From positions 124,001 through 188,000 of the forward strand of contig JAOAPN010000005.1 in NCBI GenBank assembly GCA_025462885.1: a stretch of 64,000 bases of DNA. Reading direction: 5' to 3'. This document shows positions 35,810 through 45,526 of the stretch, one piece after another; the first letter of the stretch is position 1, and each line of letters starts with the position of its first letter. The notes beneath the pieces were generated by a model that was not told the DNA's origin, ran no database searches, and worked only from the letters and a program-made list of their open reading frames with translations. This stretch comes from Acidobacteriaceae bacterium. Lineage in GTDB: Bacteria > Acidobacteriota > Terriglobia > Terriglobales > Acidobacteriaceae. The position numbers and the translations under genes were made by a program.

Positions 35810-36595
35810 CTACAGCCTTTGCCCAAATCGCTTCTCCATTGAGGGGCGATAGGTTCTACTGACACGAGGACGGGAACCGTCTTTTAGAAGAAGCTCAAAC
35901 TCCCCATGGGAGAGGGGCTCCAACTGCACAACACTATCGATATTGACGATGACAGAGCGGTGTATACGAAGAAAGCGGCTTGGGTCGAGACCCCGCTCCA
36001 GATCAGTTAGCGAGGCCCGGCAGAGAGATACTTTCCCGGAGGTGTGGAGGGTTACATAGACCCCGGCAGCCTCGATCCAATCAATGTCTTTCACACGCAC
36101 AAACCTGGTGATTTCGCTCGTCTTGACCGCCAGTCGATCCAGATAAGGCTTTTCCGTTGCTTGCGCCGCGATCACCCGGGCGAGGCTTTTGCCAAACTCA
36201 CGTAGGTGGAGGTCGTCCCTACGACCTTTCACCCGGGTCATCATCGCCTCGAACCGCTCATCGCTGAAAGGCTTGAGGAGATAGTCCAGAGCATTTGCCT
36301 CGAAGGCGCGGATGGCGTGCTGGTCGTAGGCGGTAACAAAGACAGTGAGGGGCATATTTTCCGGCCCAACCGCTTCCATAACCTCCAGGCCGCTCAACTC
36401 AGGCATCTGCACATCCAGAAGCACCAGGTCTGGCCTTTCGCTGAGGATCATCTGCACCGCGGTTTCTCCGTCCCCTGCTTCATGCAGCGAACGCACTTCC
36501 GCATCCTGCTTCAACAAGTCGGCGATGCGCTGTCGCGCTGGGGCTTCATCATCCACGATGAGTGCCCGAATACCATCAGGTCGTAAGACAGTCAT
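35810..36595 (-). CDS. LytTR family response regulator
   Basis: REC domain (RALIVDDEAPARQRIADLL...PDLVLLDVQMPELSGLEVME) and LytTR domain (IDWIEAAGVYVTLHTSGKVSLCRASLTDLERGLDPSRFLRIHRSVIVNIDSV). Confidence 0.93.
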   Translation of the reverse strand: MTVLRPDGIRALIVDDEAPARQRIADLLKQDAEVRSLHEAGDGETAVQMILSERPDLVLLDVQMPELSGLEVMEAVGPENMPLTVFVTAYDQHAIRAFEANALDYLLKPFSDERFEAMMTRVKGRRDDLHLREFGKSLARVIAAQATEKPYLDRLAVKTSEITRFVRVKDIDWIEAAGVYVTLHTSGKVSLCRASLTDLERGLDPSRFLRIHRSVIVNIDSVVQLEPLSHGEFELLLKDGSRPRVSRTYRPSMEKRFGQRL

Positions 36596-37667
36596 CTGTC
36601 TCCTTTCGCTTGTGCATGGGAAGGGAAATTGACACCTCTGTTCCGCCCTCACTTCTGCGTCGGACGTCGAAGTGACTCGTATTGCCGGGATACATTCCGG
36701 CGAATCGCTCTCTTGTCACTGAGAGTCCAACTCCCTTATGCGTATCGAACGACCAGCCAGGCGCCAACCCGACGCCGTCGTCCAGCACCTGGATGAGCAG
36801 CTTTTCCTCAGCACACTGAGCAATCAGGACGATTGACCCACCCCGAGCCCTTCTGGAGATGCCATGCCGGATGGCATTTTCCACCAGCGGCTGAATGAAG
36901 AGACTGGGAACCAGAGCATCTCTTACGTCCGGGGCGATCCTCATTTCGATCTTCAAGGCATCGCCAAAGCGAATCCTTTGTATGGCGAGGTAGTGATCAA
37001 GGAAAGCCAACTCCTCGGTAAGGGATATCTCTTGAGCCCCTTGTGAGTTCAGGGAAAGGCGTAGCAAGTCGCCCAGGTGTTCGATCATTCTCCTCGCAAG
37101 TTTGGGCTCACGCTCGACCTGTGAGGAAACGGTATTGAGCGCATTGAAGAGGAAGTGTGGGTCTAACTGCATCCGCAATGCATTGAGCCGAGCCTCTGAG
37201 AAGTTCTTTTGCAGACGCTCCGTTTGCAATTCTGCGGAGACGAAGCGCTGGTGGTAGAGGTAGGTCTCCCACACGCCGACGATGAGGCAGTACACAAGCA
37301 TGCTCCAGAACATTTCCCTGAGAGCTTCGGAGATGACTCTCGTCCCGGACAGCCTTGACCAGGTACCCACACCGAGCAATGCTTTTAAAGCGGCCTCGAC
37401 GTAGCCATACACGATTGTCACGAGCGGGCCCAGAGCCAGGAGAGTGAGGGAGCGAGGCAGGATTCGTTGCACGGGGAAAGGGAGCGCATAATCGACGGCC
37501 AGGATGCCCGGAACGAGGATTCCCCAGGACCACCATTGCGCCAACGCGGACATCAGCACCTTGTGCAGGTTGCTGTTCTGCCCCAGTTGAGGCAAAGCAA
37601 AGATCACAGCAATCGCCGTCCAGAAAACGACTGAAAAGATCGACCATCTGAGAGTAGTTTTCATCAT
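36576..37667 (-). CDS. LytS/YpdA-type sensor histidine kinase
   Basis: NFSEARLNALRMQLDPHFLFNALNTVSS and SLFIQPLVENAIRHGISRRA, with an N-terminal membrane region. Confidence 0.92.
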   Translation of the reverse strand: MMKTTLRWSIFSVVFWTAIAVIFALPQLGQNSNLHKVLMSALAQWWSWGILVPGILAVDYALPFPVQRILPRSLTLLALGPLVTIVYGYVEAALKALLGVGTWSRLSGTRVISEALREMFWSMLVYCLIVGVWETYLYHQRFVSAELQTERLQKNFSEARLNALRMQLDPHFLFNALNTVSSQVEREPKLARRMIEHLGDLLRLSLNSQGAQEISLTEELAFLDHYLAIQRIRFGDALKIEMRIAPDVRDALVPSLFIQPLVENAIRHGISRRARGGSIVLIAQCAEEKLLIQVLDDGVGLAPGWSFDTHKGVGLSVTRERFAGMYPGNTSHFDVRRRSEGGTEVSISLPMHKRKETDDCLTT

Positions 37668-37928
37668 TGCTTGTCAAGCCATTTTGACAGATCACATTTG
37701 TCAGAGTGACGCTCCTCGGCGGAGGAAGGGCCGTTGAGAGATTTCAGAGGCTCCATTGTGTTCTTTTAGCATCCGGCTCATTCGCTCTCTAGGCCGATCT
37801 GCACCCGTCAGAACCGCTTCGAAACATATCCTCCGGGTGCGTGGTGAGTGTGCGTAGAGTCACGTTAGACATTCTTGCTCTCACATCCAGATGTGACCTC
37901 TGCAACCTTCGTCTTTCAGGAGAAACAT

Positions 37929-38462
37929 ATGAAGCGTTTCATCAGCAGCATCCTCTTTGCACTCACGATTCTGACTGGCACCGCAAGCTTGGCTCAAAGC
38001 CCATCAACTGCTGAGAGCAGCAAGACCATCCCTACCAGCATCGCGTCAGATACCGTCGACGTTCAGCATGTGATCGACGCCTACCACGAAGCCGTTCTCA
38101 ACCACGACGGATCTCGACTGGCGGGTCTATTTCTTCCTCAAGGCGGTATGTGGCTCAACGTGCTCTCCGATGAGGCTTACGCCCGCGCAAAAGCGAAAAA
38201 GCCGGATGCGTTAAAGATTCGCGTCGGAAGCTACTCAGATTTCGCAAAGCTCGTTTCGACTTCAAAGGTCAGCTTCAATCCGACGCACACACATCTGCAG
38301 CAGAATAGCGATGGAACAATTGCTTCGGTGTACTTCGACTTCGTATTCCTGGCCGACGGAGAAGAAACCAATCGCGGGAGCGAGACTTGGGTTTTGGTTA
38401 AGGGAGCGGATGGCTGGAGAATAGCCGGGATGACCTTTTCATCAAATCCACCCACGCCATAA
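37929..38462 (+). CDS. Secreted NTF2/SnoaL-like protein
   Basis: Signal peptide MKRFISSILFALTILTGTASLAQ; VQHVIDAYHEAVLNHDGSRLAGLFLPQGGMWLNV. Confidence 0.75.
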   Translation: MKRFISSILFALTILTGTASLAQSPSTAESSKTIPTSIASDTVDVQHVIDAYHEAVLNHDGSRLAGLFLPQGGMWLNVLSDEAYARAKAKKPDALKIRVGSYSDFAKLVSTSKVSFNPTHTHLQQNSDGTIASVYFDFVFLADGEETNRGSETWVLVKGADGWRIAGMTFSSNPPTP

Positions 38463-38844
38463 CCGTTTGCATCGATGGAACGAACCCAGCGCAGCTCCGC
38501 TTCTCGCAAAGCCGGCTGATGAACAGGGAGCGAATTAAACCTTCGATACTGAAAGAGGGTTGTGCCAGTAAATCGAACAGAGTACGGACCTTTTCTAACG
38601 CCCCGTTCGGAAGAAGTGGACCGCCTTGTTGCAGTTATTCGATGCAACTCATTGAGGGCTAACAGCCAACGGAACTGCAGAGTTCCAGCGGCCTCGGCAG
38701 ATAAACATGTCTGCGCGAGTTCGCCCCCACTCTGGAGAAAGCGCCGCGTGCGGTTAGTCCGTAAGACACCTTCTCGTGAGTGGTTGCGGCGAAGAGAAGT
38801 GCGTTCCTGGGATTGATCCAATTAAAGCTGTTGCGCAGCAGCGA

Positions 38845-39300
38845 TCACGGGACAAACCTGTTCCCGGATTCACTCAAAGGCGGGTTCTTGTCTGCGTGAG
38901 CGGCCCAAACCATCGCGATTAGAGCCACTTCTAAATTGAAGGGCACGTCGCAGACTGTCAGACCAAACATGCTTGCGTAACGTTTTGCAATCCACGTCGG
39001 GAGAGTTGCTATAAACGGCGACTCAGTCGCGGCGGTGAGAACAGTCAGAAATTCCGGAGCCGCCATAGCAACGTCGAGTCGAAGATTGAGCCTCTTCAAG
39101 GCGTCGTCGAGACAGCCCTCGATTTCCTGCTTCTGCGACACGAGTGCATGTCTCGCCGCACGGTATTCTCCCCGCGTGAGACCATGAGAAAATTTCAGTA
39201 GCTTCGGGTTATAGCAGTACGAAAGCGACTGCTGAAAGAGTTCCTTGCGCCGGTAGCGTCTTGCGCCTTCAAAGTGGCCATCGATCACTTGTTCACCTCC
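38845..39300 (-). pseudogene. LysR substrate-binding domain remnant (no HTH)
   Basis: LRLDVAMAAPEFLTVLTAATESPFIATLPTWIAKRYASMFGLTVCDVPFNLEVALIAMVWAAHADKNPPL is LysR C-terminal-like; no HTH upstream. Confidence 0.65.
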
Positions 39301-39697
39301 TTGTGGCTTGCGGACGGCCATGGAAGCCGACGATCTACCAGCCCAACCACGACAACGAAATGCTATTGTCTGCATGGAATGTTCCCTTGCAGGGAACAAT
39401 TTGTGATTCGGGTATCATTTGGATCCGCGACCTCTGCCCAAAAGCAAAGGTCTGAGCACAGCATAGGCAAAGGTTTAGAGGGCAAAGGTCACGGGTCCGA
39501 TAAGGGGCCCATAACCGCTCCTTTGGGTGTCTCAGGGCACTCAGGTAGCCATTCGCTACGCCTAGTGTCAACAAGTTACAATTTACCGGTTAGCTGTCAC
39601 GGAAGAGGTTGTGTGAATTATCACAAAAATCCTTGCAAATGACGATGAGCCACTTTCACTACTGACATTTAGCCAGATCCTTGCCTGCACGCAACCC

Positions 39698-40471
39698 TTA
39701 TGCTTGGCCCGCAGATGCCAAAACCGCCTTCCATCCTGAATCGCTCATGCGGAGTCGCCTGCCATTGGAAAGAATTGCGGTGCCCTCACCTCGTCCTTCG
39801 CGGATGACCTCACGAATGCAGCTAAGGTTCACGATGACAGAGCGGTGAATCCTCACAAATTTCTTTGGGTCGAGAGTGGACGCGAGTTCCTTCATGCTTT
39901 CTCGCAGAAGATAATCCTTGTGGCCGGTGTGGATGGACACGCAGTAATCGGCCGCTTCAATGCACACAATCTGATCGACATCGAGGAGTAGCGTCTTGAC
40001 GCCGTCCGGCAGCAGGAGCCGATTGCGATACGCGGCAGGCGCAGCTTGTGGCCCCATATTTGTCAGGAGCGAACGTAGAGTCTCCTCAGACAAGCCACCG
40101 GACTTAAATGCGAGTTGCTCTTTCACACGCTGGAGGCAGTCCCTCAGCCGATCTTCTTCGACAGGCTTGGTCAGATAATCAAGAGCATGCACCTCAAAAG
40201 CTTTCAGTGCGTAGCTGTCATGCGCTGTCACGAAGATTGTGATGGGCATTTCTCGCACGCCAACCTTATCGATTAGATCCAGGCCGCTCTCACCTGGCAT
40301 CTGGATATCGAGGAAGACCACATCGACGTCGTTGGTCTTAAGGAAGTTCGCGGCTTCTCTGCCGTTTCTACACTCTCCGCTCACCGTAAACTCTGGATCC
40401 ACGGAGAGCAGCCTTGCCATACGTGTTCGCGCAAGTACTTCGTCATCGACGATCAGTGATCGGATCTTCAC
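39698..40471 (-). CDS. LytTR family response regulator
   Basis: IRSLIVDDEVLARTRMARLLSVD...DVVFLDIQMPGESGLDLID...IVCIEAADYCVSIHTGHKDYLLRESMKELASTLDPKKFVRIHRSVIVNLSCI. Confidence 0.93.
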   Translation of the reverse strand: MKIRSLIVDDEVLARTRMARLLSVDPEFTVSGECRNGREAANFLKTNDVDVVFLDIQMPGESGLDLIDKVGVREMPITIFVTAHDSYALKAFEVHALDYLTKPVEEDRLRDCLQRVKEQLAFKSGGLSEETLRSLLTNMGPQAAPAAYRNRLLLPDGVKTLLLDVDQIVCIEAADYCVSIHTGHKDYLLRESMKELASTLDPKKFVRIHRSVIVNLSCIREVIREGRGEGTAILSNGRRLRMSDSGWKAVLASAGQA

Positions 40472-41628
40472 GCCGTTACCGTCTCGTAGGGGATTGCGAT
40501 ACGAACCTGAAAGCCTCCGTGCTCCTCGGGTTTGGCGTGGAAGGAATGCCGATCGGGGTAGAAATGCGCGAGCCGCGTCGCAGTATTGCTCAAGCCAATC
40601 CCGTGTCCTTCTGGTTTCTCGACTGTCGGGCCTGAACCGTCATCCAGGATACGCAGATAGAGCATGTCATCTTTGCGTTCGACAAATGTCTGGATCATTC
40701 CGCCTTTTTCCGACTGACCGATACCATGACGAATGGCGTTTTCCATCAGGGGTTGCAGCAGGAAGCTGGGTATCAGGGCGTTGAGAGCAGACGGATCGAT
40801 CCGGAATTCGATGCGTAGGCGGTCGGCGAAGCGAACCTGCTCGATGGCGAGATAGTTCTCGACCACATCCAACTCCTGTGCCAGAGAAATCTTCTGCGGC
40901 GCAGGTCGTCTGAGCGTCATCTTCAAGATCGTATTCAGATGCTTCAGCATATCGGTGGCCTGCTGCTTGTGTCCGCTTTCAACCAGTTCCGTGATGGAGT
41001 TCAGTGTATTGAAGAGGAAGTGTGGTTCCACCTGCGCCTGTAGCGCATGGAGTTGCGCTGCTGTGAGCGCCCGCTGTAGTTCAAGCGACTGGAAGGCATT
41101 CCGCTGTGCCTGCAACTGAAGACGGGTTACAGCTGCAACGCCGAAGATGAAGCCGTAAACCAGCATCTCAAGGCCCCAACGATTTAGGTCCAGATAGTGA
41201 TGCCAGGTAAGTTCCTTCCTGAGCCATGCGACATGACTGAAAAGATCGTCCGCCGCAGCCATCCATAGAAGGTGTCCCACGCCGAGAATCGCTGCCGCAA
41301 CGGTGTGTAGCAGCAAAGGAACAGTGGCCATCCGAAGCGATGCGGGCCAGCGCTTTCCAATGTGCCAAATCGCGAGTGCCGTTAGGCCCCACCAGCCGGA
41401 CAAAGTGAATCCATAACGCACCGAATCAAGGTCGGTGATGGAGTGACACTCTGCCGCCGTTGCCAATGCAATCGCAATGGTCGCAGGAAGAATGATATGC
41501 CAGGCATTGACGGAAATGGGCTCGCGAACCATCGCAACACTCCCCGGGGCATGTGCCTCAGCCGCCTTTACATCTTCACGAATAACGCTGAAATGACCCA
41601 TGGATGAGCCTCCCGGAAGCATGTGCAT
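40468..41628 (-). CDS. LytS/YpdA-type sensor histidine kinase
   Basis: ALTAAQLHALQAQVEPHFLFNTLNSITELVESG and SFLLQPLMENAIRHGIGQSEKGG; overlaps the response regulator start. Confidence 0.92.
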   Translation of the reverse strand: MHMLPGGSSMGHFSVIREDVKAAEAHAPGSVAMVREPISVNAWHIILPATIAIALATAAECHSITDLDSVRYGFTLSGWWGLTALAIWHIGKRWPASLRMATVPLLLHTVAAAILGVGHLLWMAAADDLFSHVAWLRKELTWHHYLDLNRWGLEMLVYGFIFGVAAVTRLQLQAQRNAFQSLELQRALTAAQLHALQAQVEPHFLFNTLNSITELVESGHKQQATDMLKHLNTILKMTLRRPAPQKISLAQELDVVENYLAIEQVRFADRLRIEFRIDPSALNALIPSFLLQPLMENAIRHGIGQSEKGGMIQTFVERKDDMLYLRILDDGSGPTVEKPEGHGIGLSNTATRLAHFYPDRHSFHAKPEEHGGFQVRIAIPYETVTA

Positions 41629-41645
41629 TCATTGTACGAATTTCT

Positions 41646-44405
41646 TCAAAATGAGAAGCGAGCGCCCAGCTCTATGCGCCGCGCGGCCTCCGCCTGATAC
41701 GGCTTGTCCACGCTGGGAGATGAGATAACAGTTCCTACGCCGTTTACATTCGTGTGGTTCAGGATGTTCGCGCTGCGCACGTTGAACGTGAACGTCCGTA
41801 AATGATCTGTGTTCTTCGGATTCAGTACAAATGCTCGGCTAAGATTCATATCCAGATGCACAGTCGGTGGCATCGTACCTACATTTCTTGGCACGGTACC
41901 ATTTACCGTGTTCGCCGTCATCAGCCCGTAGCGAGTGCTGTATACGCCCGGCCCGGCGGCCGATGCATAGGATGGCCGGTCGTTGAGGATGCCATCTCCA
42001 TTGCCATCCGTTCCGGTAGTGATGGTGTAGGAGCTTCCCGAGTACGCGCTGAACTGGCCTGACAGCTCCAGCTTCCTTGGAAGAACGGCATTTGCAAAGA
42101 GAGTAGCTCCATTGATATTTAACCAGTCAACGCGAGCCGATTCACCCTGCTCATCGTATGCCGACTGAGGGCTCACAATACCATCGCCGCCGTTTGCTTT
42201 GAAGATCATGTGCCGATAGCGTGCCTGTATTTGAAACCGCTTATAGCTGTTCTGTTCAAGCGCGATCGCGACCACGTGCCCTGCAAGGTGGCCGGAGTTT
42301 TCAAAGCGCAGGATGTTTTCGTTTCCGCCATAGGGCCTTGGTGCGTGCAGGGCTGTAGTGGGCTCCGCTGGCGTGCCGATGCTTGCGGTCACCATGGGCG
42401 CGTTAATGTTGCGCATGCGAATAGTGTTCCAATCCTCACCCCAGTAGAAACTGGCGCGAGCGAGCCACTGGTGGCCAAAGCTGTATTCGACGTTGCTGTC
42501 AGAGGAAACCGTCGCTTTCTGTGAGAGCCCCGGAGCAAATGCGTAAATGCTGGAAACAGCGACCGAGCCTGAGGTGGGCAACAAGGGCGTGGCATAGCTT
42601 GGCGAATACACAGTTGTCTGCTGCTGGCGAACTCCATTCAAGCGAAAGGCATTGGCAAAAGCTCTTGCATCGTTGACATCTTGAAAGATGCCCGCGCGTG
42701 TGTGAAAGACCCACTTCGATCGCTTGTCCGCAGACCAGGCCAGGCTGATTCGTGGCTCGAAGTTTGCAAAGCTGTTCGGGGCAGTTTGCATCTGATAACG
42801 CAGACCTCCGGCTATCGTGAGCCGAGGCGAAGCCTGCAGCGTCTCCTCCACATAAAGCGCTGCGTTCCACCTCGTAAATGGAACCACCGGGTTGCCTGTG
42901 CTGATTTGATACCGTGTGGGCACACCGCCTGCCAAAGCAAGCAACGTGCGACGATACTGCTCCATGCCGTCAATCGTGGTGGCCGGGCCTGTAGGCAAAT
43001 TGTTGCCATCAAGAACTGGTGCACCACCTCCACCAAAGAGCCATGCTCCATTGAAAGTGTCAGGAGTGTAGTTTCGTGTGAAGGTCGCCTGCGCCTGGGA
43101 ACCCATCTTGAGACTGCTTTTGCCCTTCGTCAGCAGTAGATCGTGATCCATTTCAAGGTTGAAACCATGGTTGTTCAGGTTTTGGCTTGTCGCGCCGCCG
43201 CCGGTGAAGTAACCCGACACCTGCAGTGAAGGCGCTGTGGAGTTGGGAGCGTTCTGCAGTCTCCACCAAGTTAGCCCCACCCTCGTCTGGTGCAATTGAT
43301 TGGTGCCGACCGTCAATGCGTTGGCAAAGCGAAGATCATACTGACTCGTAAAGTTGGAGTAGCCTGCTTCAGGCAGCACAAGTGCACTGACTCCCTGATT
43401 GCCAAGGCTATTCACATTCGCCGCAAAGGTCGCGGTCAGTGTATCGGATTTGCCGAGCTGCCACCCGCTGCGAAGAGATCCCATCCATAGCCGCTGGGGT
43501 GTCGGAACTGTCTGTCGGAAAGGTGCAATGGTAAAGTCCGGCTGCAATATCTGTGCATTTACCACTTTGAATTCGTCAATGTTACGCTTCTCCAGCGCCA
43601 TGGAAAAATCTCCCTTGTTTGGCACAAGGGTTCCGCTCAACTCAAATCCATAACGACGCTTACTTGCTGGCGTCGATGTGGGAGCGAATGCCGTCGTTGC
43701 GTTCCAACTGCCCGAGCTTCCAGTGAAAAAGGCCGCTCCGTGCAACGAAGGAGCCCCTGGTTTTGTAACGATCTCGATCAAGCCAGCGCCATATGGCGGC
43801 CACCGGTACTCCGTGGAGAAGAGATCCGGATTCACGCGGATCGAAGCGATCGATCCTTTCGGCGGCAACACTGTCGCACTCTGAAATCCGTCAACCGTGA
43901 TCACAGCCGAAGTCGGATCGCCGCCTGACTCGGAGGCCAAGGCTTGAAGCTGCCGCAGGAAATCATCAGGATCATCCGCTAGCTGTTTGATCATCTGCGA
44001 GTCGAGCACGACCGTGCCTGAGCCGCGGTCTGGATCGAGTGCCACTGGATTATCGGCAGTCACCTGCACATCCGCCGATACCGAGGCTATAGAAAGCTTC
44101 ACATCCAATCGGAGTGGGTCTACCTGCGAGAGATTGCGTTGAAGCGTCGCTTCTGCGAAACCATCCGCCTGGACGTGCAGCGTAAGTGCACGCGGCTGGC
44201 AGAGAAGTACATAGTGCCCTGAGGCATCCGTGACCGATCTGCTATCACCGATTCCTGTAACGGCAGCGCCGCGGATGCTCGCTCCTGAGGGATCGCTGAC
44301 GGTGCCCTCCACCCGCACACCATCCGTGCAGGCGCTTTGTGCCGAAGCCGCAACACGAAACAGAACCGGAATTGTTGCAACTACAAGTCTCCAGGAAACC
44401 TTCAT
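41646..44405 (-). CDS. TonB-dependent receptor with N-terminal carboxypeptidase-regulatory-like domain
   Basis: VRVEGTVSDPSGASIRGAAVTGIG...; plug VLDSQMIKQLADDPDDFLRQLQALA; beta-barrel-like C-terminus ending ARFSF. Confidence 0.87.
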   Translation of the reverse strand: MKVSWRLVVATIPVLFRVAASAQSACTDGVRVEGTVSDPSGASIRGAAVTGIGDSRSVTDASGHYVLLCQPRALTLHVQADGFAEATLQRNLSQVDPLRLDVKLSIASVSADVQVTADNPVALDPDRGSGTVVLDSQMIKQLADDPDDFLRQLQALASESGGDPTSAVITVDGFQSATVLPPKGSIASIRVNPDLFSTEYRWPPYGAGLIEIVTKPGAPSLHGAAFFTGSSGSWNATTAFAPTSTPASKRRYGFELSGTLVPNKGDFSMALEKRNIDEFKVVNAQILQPDFTIAPFRQTVPTPQRLWMGSLRSGWQLGKSDTLTATFAANVNSLGNQGVSALVLPEAGYSNFTSQYDLRFANALTVGTNQLHQTRVGLTWWRLQNAPNSTAPSLQVSGYFTGGGATSQNLNNHGFNLEMDHDLLLTKGKSSLKMGSQAQATFTRNYTPDTFNGAWLFGGGGAPVLDGNNLPTGPATTIDGMEQYRRTLLALAGGVPTRYQISTGNPVVPFTRWNAALYVEETLQASPRLTIAGGLRYQMQTAPNSFANFEPRISLAWSADKRSKWVFHTRAGIFQDVNDARAFANAFRLNGVRQQQTTVYSPSYATPLLPTSGSVAVSSIYAFAPGLSQKATVSSDSNVEYSFGHQWLARASFYWGEDWNTIRMRNINAPMVTASIGTPAEPTTALHAPRPYGGNENILRFENSGHLAGHVVAIALEQNSYKRFQIQARYRHMIFKANGGDGIVSPQSAYDEQGESARVDWLNINGATLFANAVLPRKLELSGQFSAYSGSSYTITTGTDGNGDGILNDRPSYASAAGPGVYSTRYGLMTANTVNGTVPRNVGTMPPTVHLDMNLSRAFVLNPKNTDHLRTFTFNVRSANILNHTNVNGVGTVISSPSVDKPYQAEAARRIELGARFSF

Positions 44406-44702
44406 GGGAACCTTGCCTCCACTGAGGCAAGATTCTTCGATGATCTACTCAGTCGCCAGCAGCTTGCAGGGAACACGACGGAAGATGCAGGCAACGCAAC
44501 ACATCGCCCGCCGGGCTTTCCCCCCTTCTATCGTTAACCTAATGTCTCCCGTGCAGATCTCACAATTTTCGGCATGGCGATAGTCTCTTGCGAGACCGTG
44601 GCCCCGCCTCCAAATAGGGTTCCTCTGGATGAATCCCGAGAAGCCGATTCCCGCGGCCAGTGTCCGAAGGTACCCCTCTCGTTATTGTGTCCGTCACGTT
44701 GA

Positions 44703-45318
44703 GCGATCTCGGTCCTCTTCTCCGCCTTCAATGCGCTCACACTGAGCCCCGCGCTCTGTGCCCTACTACTTAAGCCCAAGGATCATGATGCAAAGCCGGG
44801 GCTGCTGGGACGCTTCTTCGATGGTTTCAACCGAGTCTTCAGCAAGGCCACCAATGGCTACGTCAGCCTCTCTGGCTGGTTGGTGCGCAAGTCGATCGTC
44901 GGTGTCGTCATCATTCTCGGACTGAGTGCCGTGATCCTGCTACTTGGCCGCGGTCTACCCGGCGGCTTCCTCCCGACCGAGGACCAGGGCTATGCCTTCG
45001 TCAACCTGCAGCTACCCCAGGGTGCAAGCCTGGAACGCACGCCCAGGCGTCGAAGTCCATCGAGGACGCGCTACATCGGGTACCGGGCATCGAATCCGTC
45101 GTCTCCGTCGTCGGTTTCAGCCTCCTGTCGCAAACCCAGAGCACGTACAACGCCTTCTACTTCGTCACGCTCAAGAACTGGGATCAGCGCAAGAGTAAAG
45201 ACGAGCAGTTCGCGGCCATCCAGACCAATCTCTCACGGGCTCTCGGCAGCGTGAAGCAAGGGACCGCCTTCTCATTCGCCCCACCTGCGATTCCCGGCCT
45301 GGGAACCTCCGGCGGCGT
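44703..45318 (+). pseudogene. RND (HAE1/AcrB-type) efflux pump fragment
   Basis: AISVLFSAFNALTLSPALCALLLKPKDHD...RGLPGGFLPTEDQGYAFVNLQLPQGASLERT, then after a frame change QASKSIEDALHRVPGIESVVSVVGFSLLSQTQSTYNAFYFVTLKNWDQRKSK...FAPPAIPGLGTSGG. Both ends missing. Confidence 0.85.
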
Positions 45319-45526
45319 AGCGGCCGTCCTGTCTCTGCAAGTGCCGCAGCTTCGAGTCAGCTCTTGTGGGCGCTTGAGCAGTTGCAGTCTTACTGATGAG
45401 AAGCGCCGCAAGTACCGCACAACTGACTGACACAATTCATGTATCCACTCCTGAAACTTCGGGCACTATTGTCTTGTCAAGGCGCGGGTGCACTTGCTCC
45501 CACATCTAGCGGATGGCGCTGCTGCG

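Noticed and set aside
38231-38821. 196-aa minus-strand ORF
   Set aside because: Half antisense to the SnoaL-like gene; no recognisable domain.
39444-39489. Three GCAAAGGT repeats
   Set aside because: Only 8 bp, irregular spacing (23 and 15 bp), no neighbouring features; likely chance.
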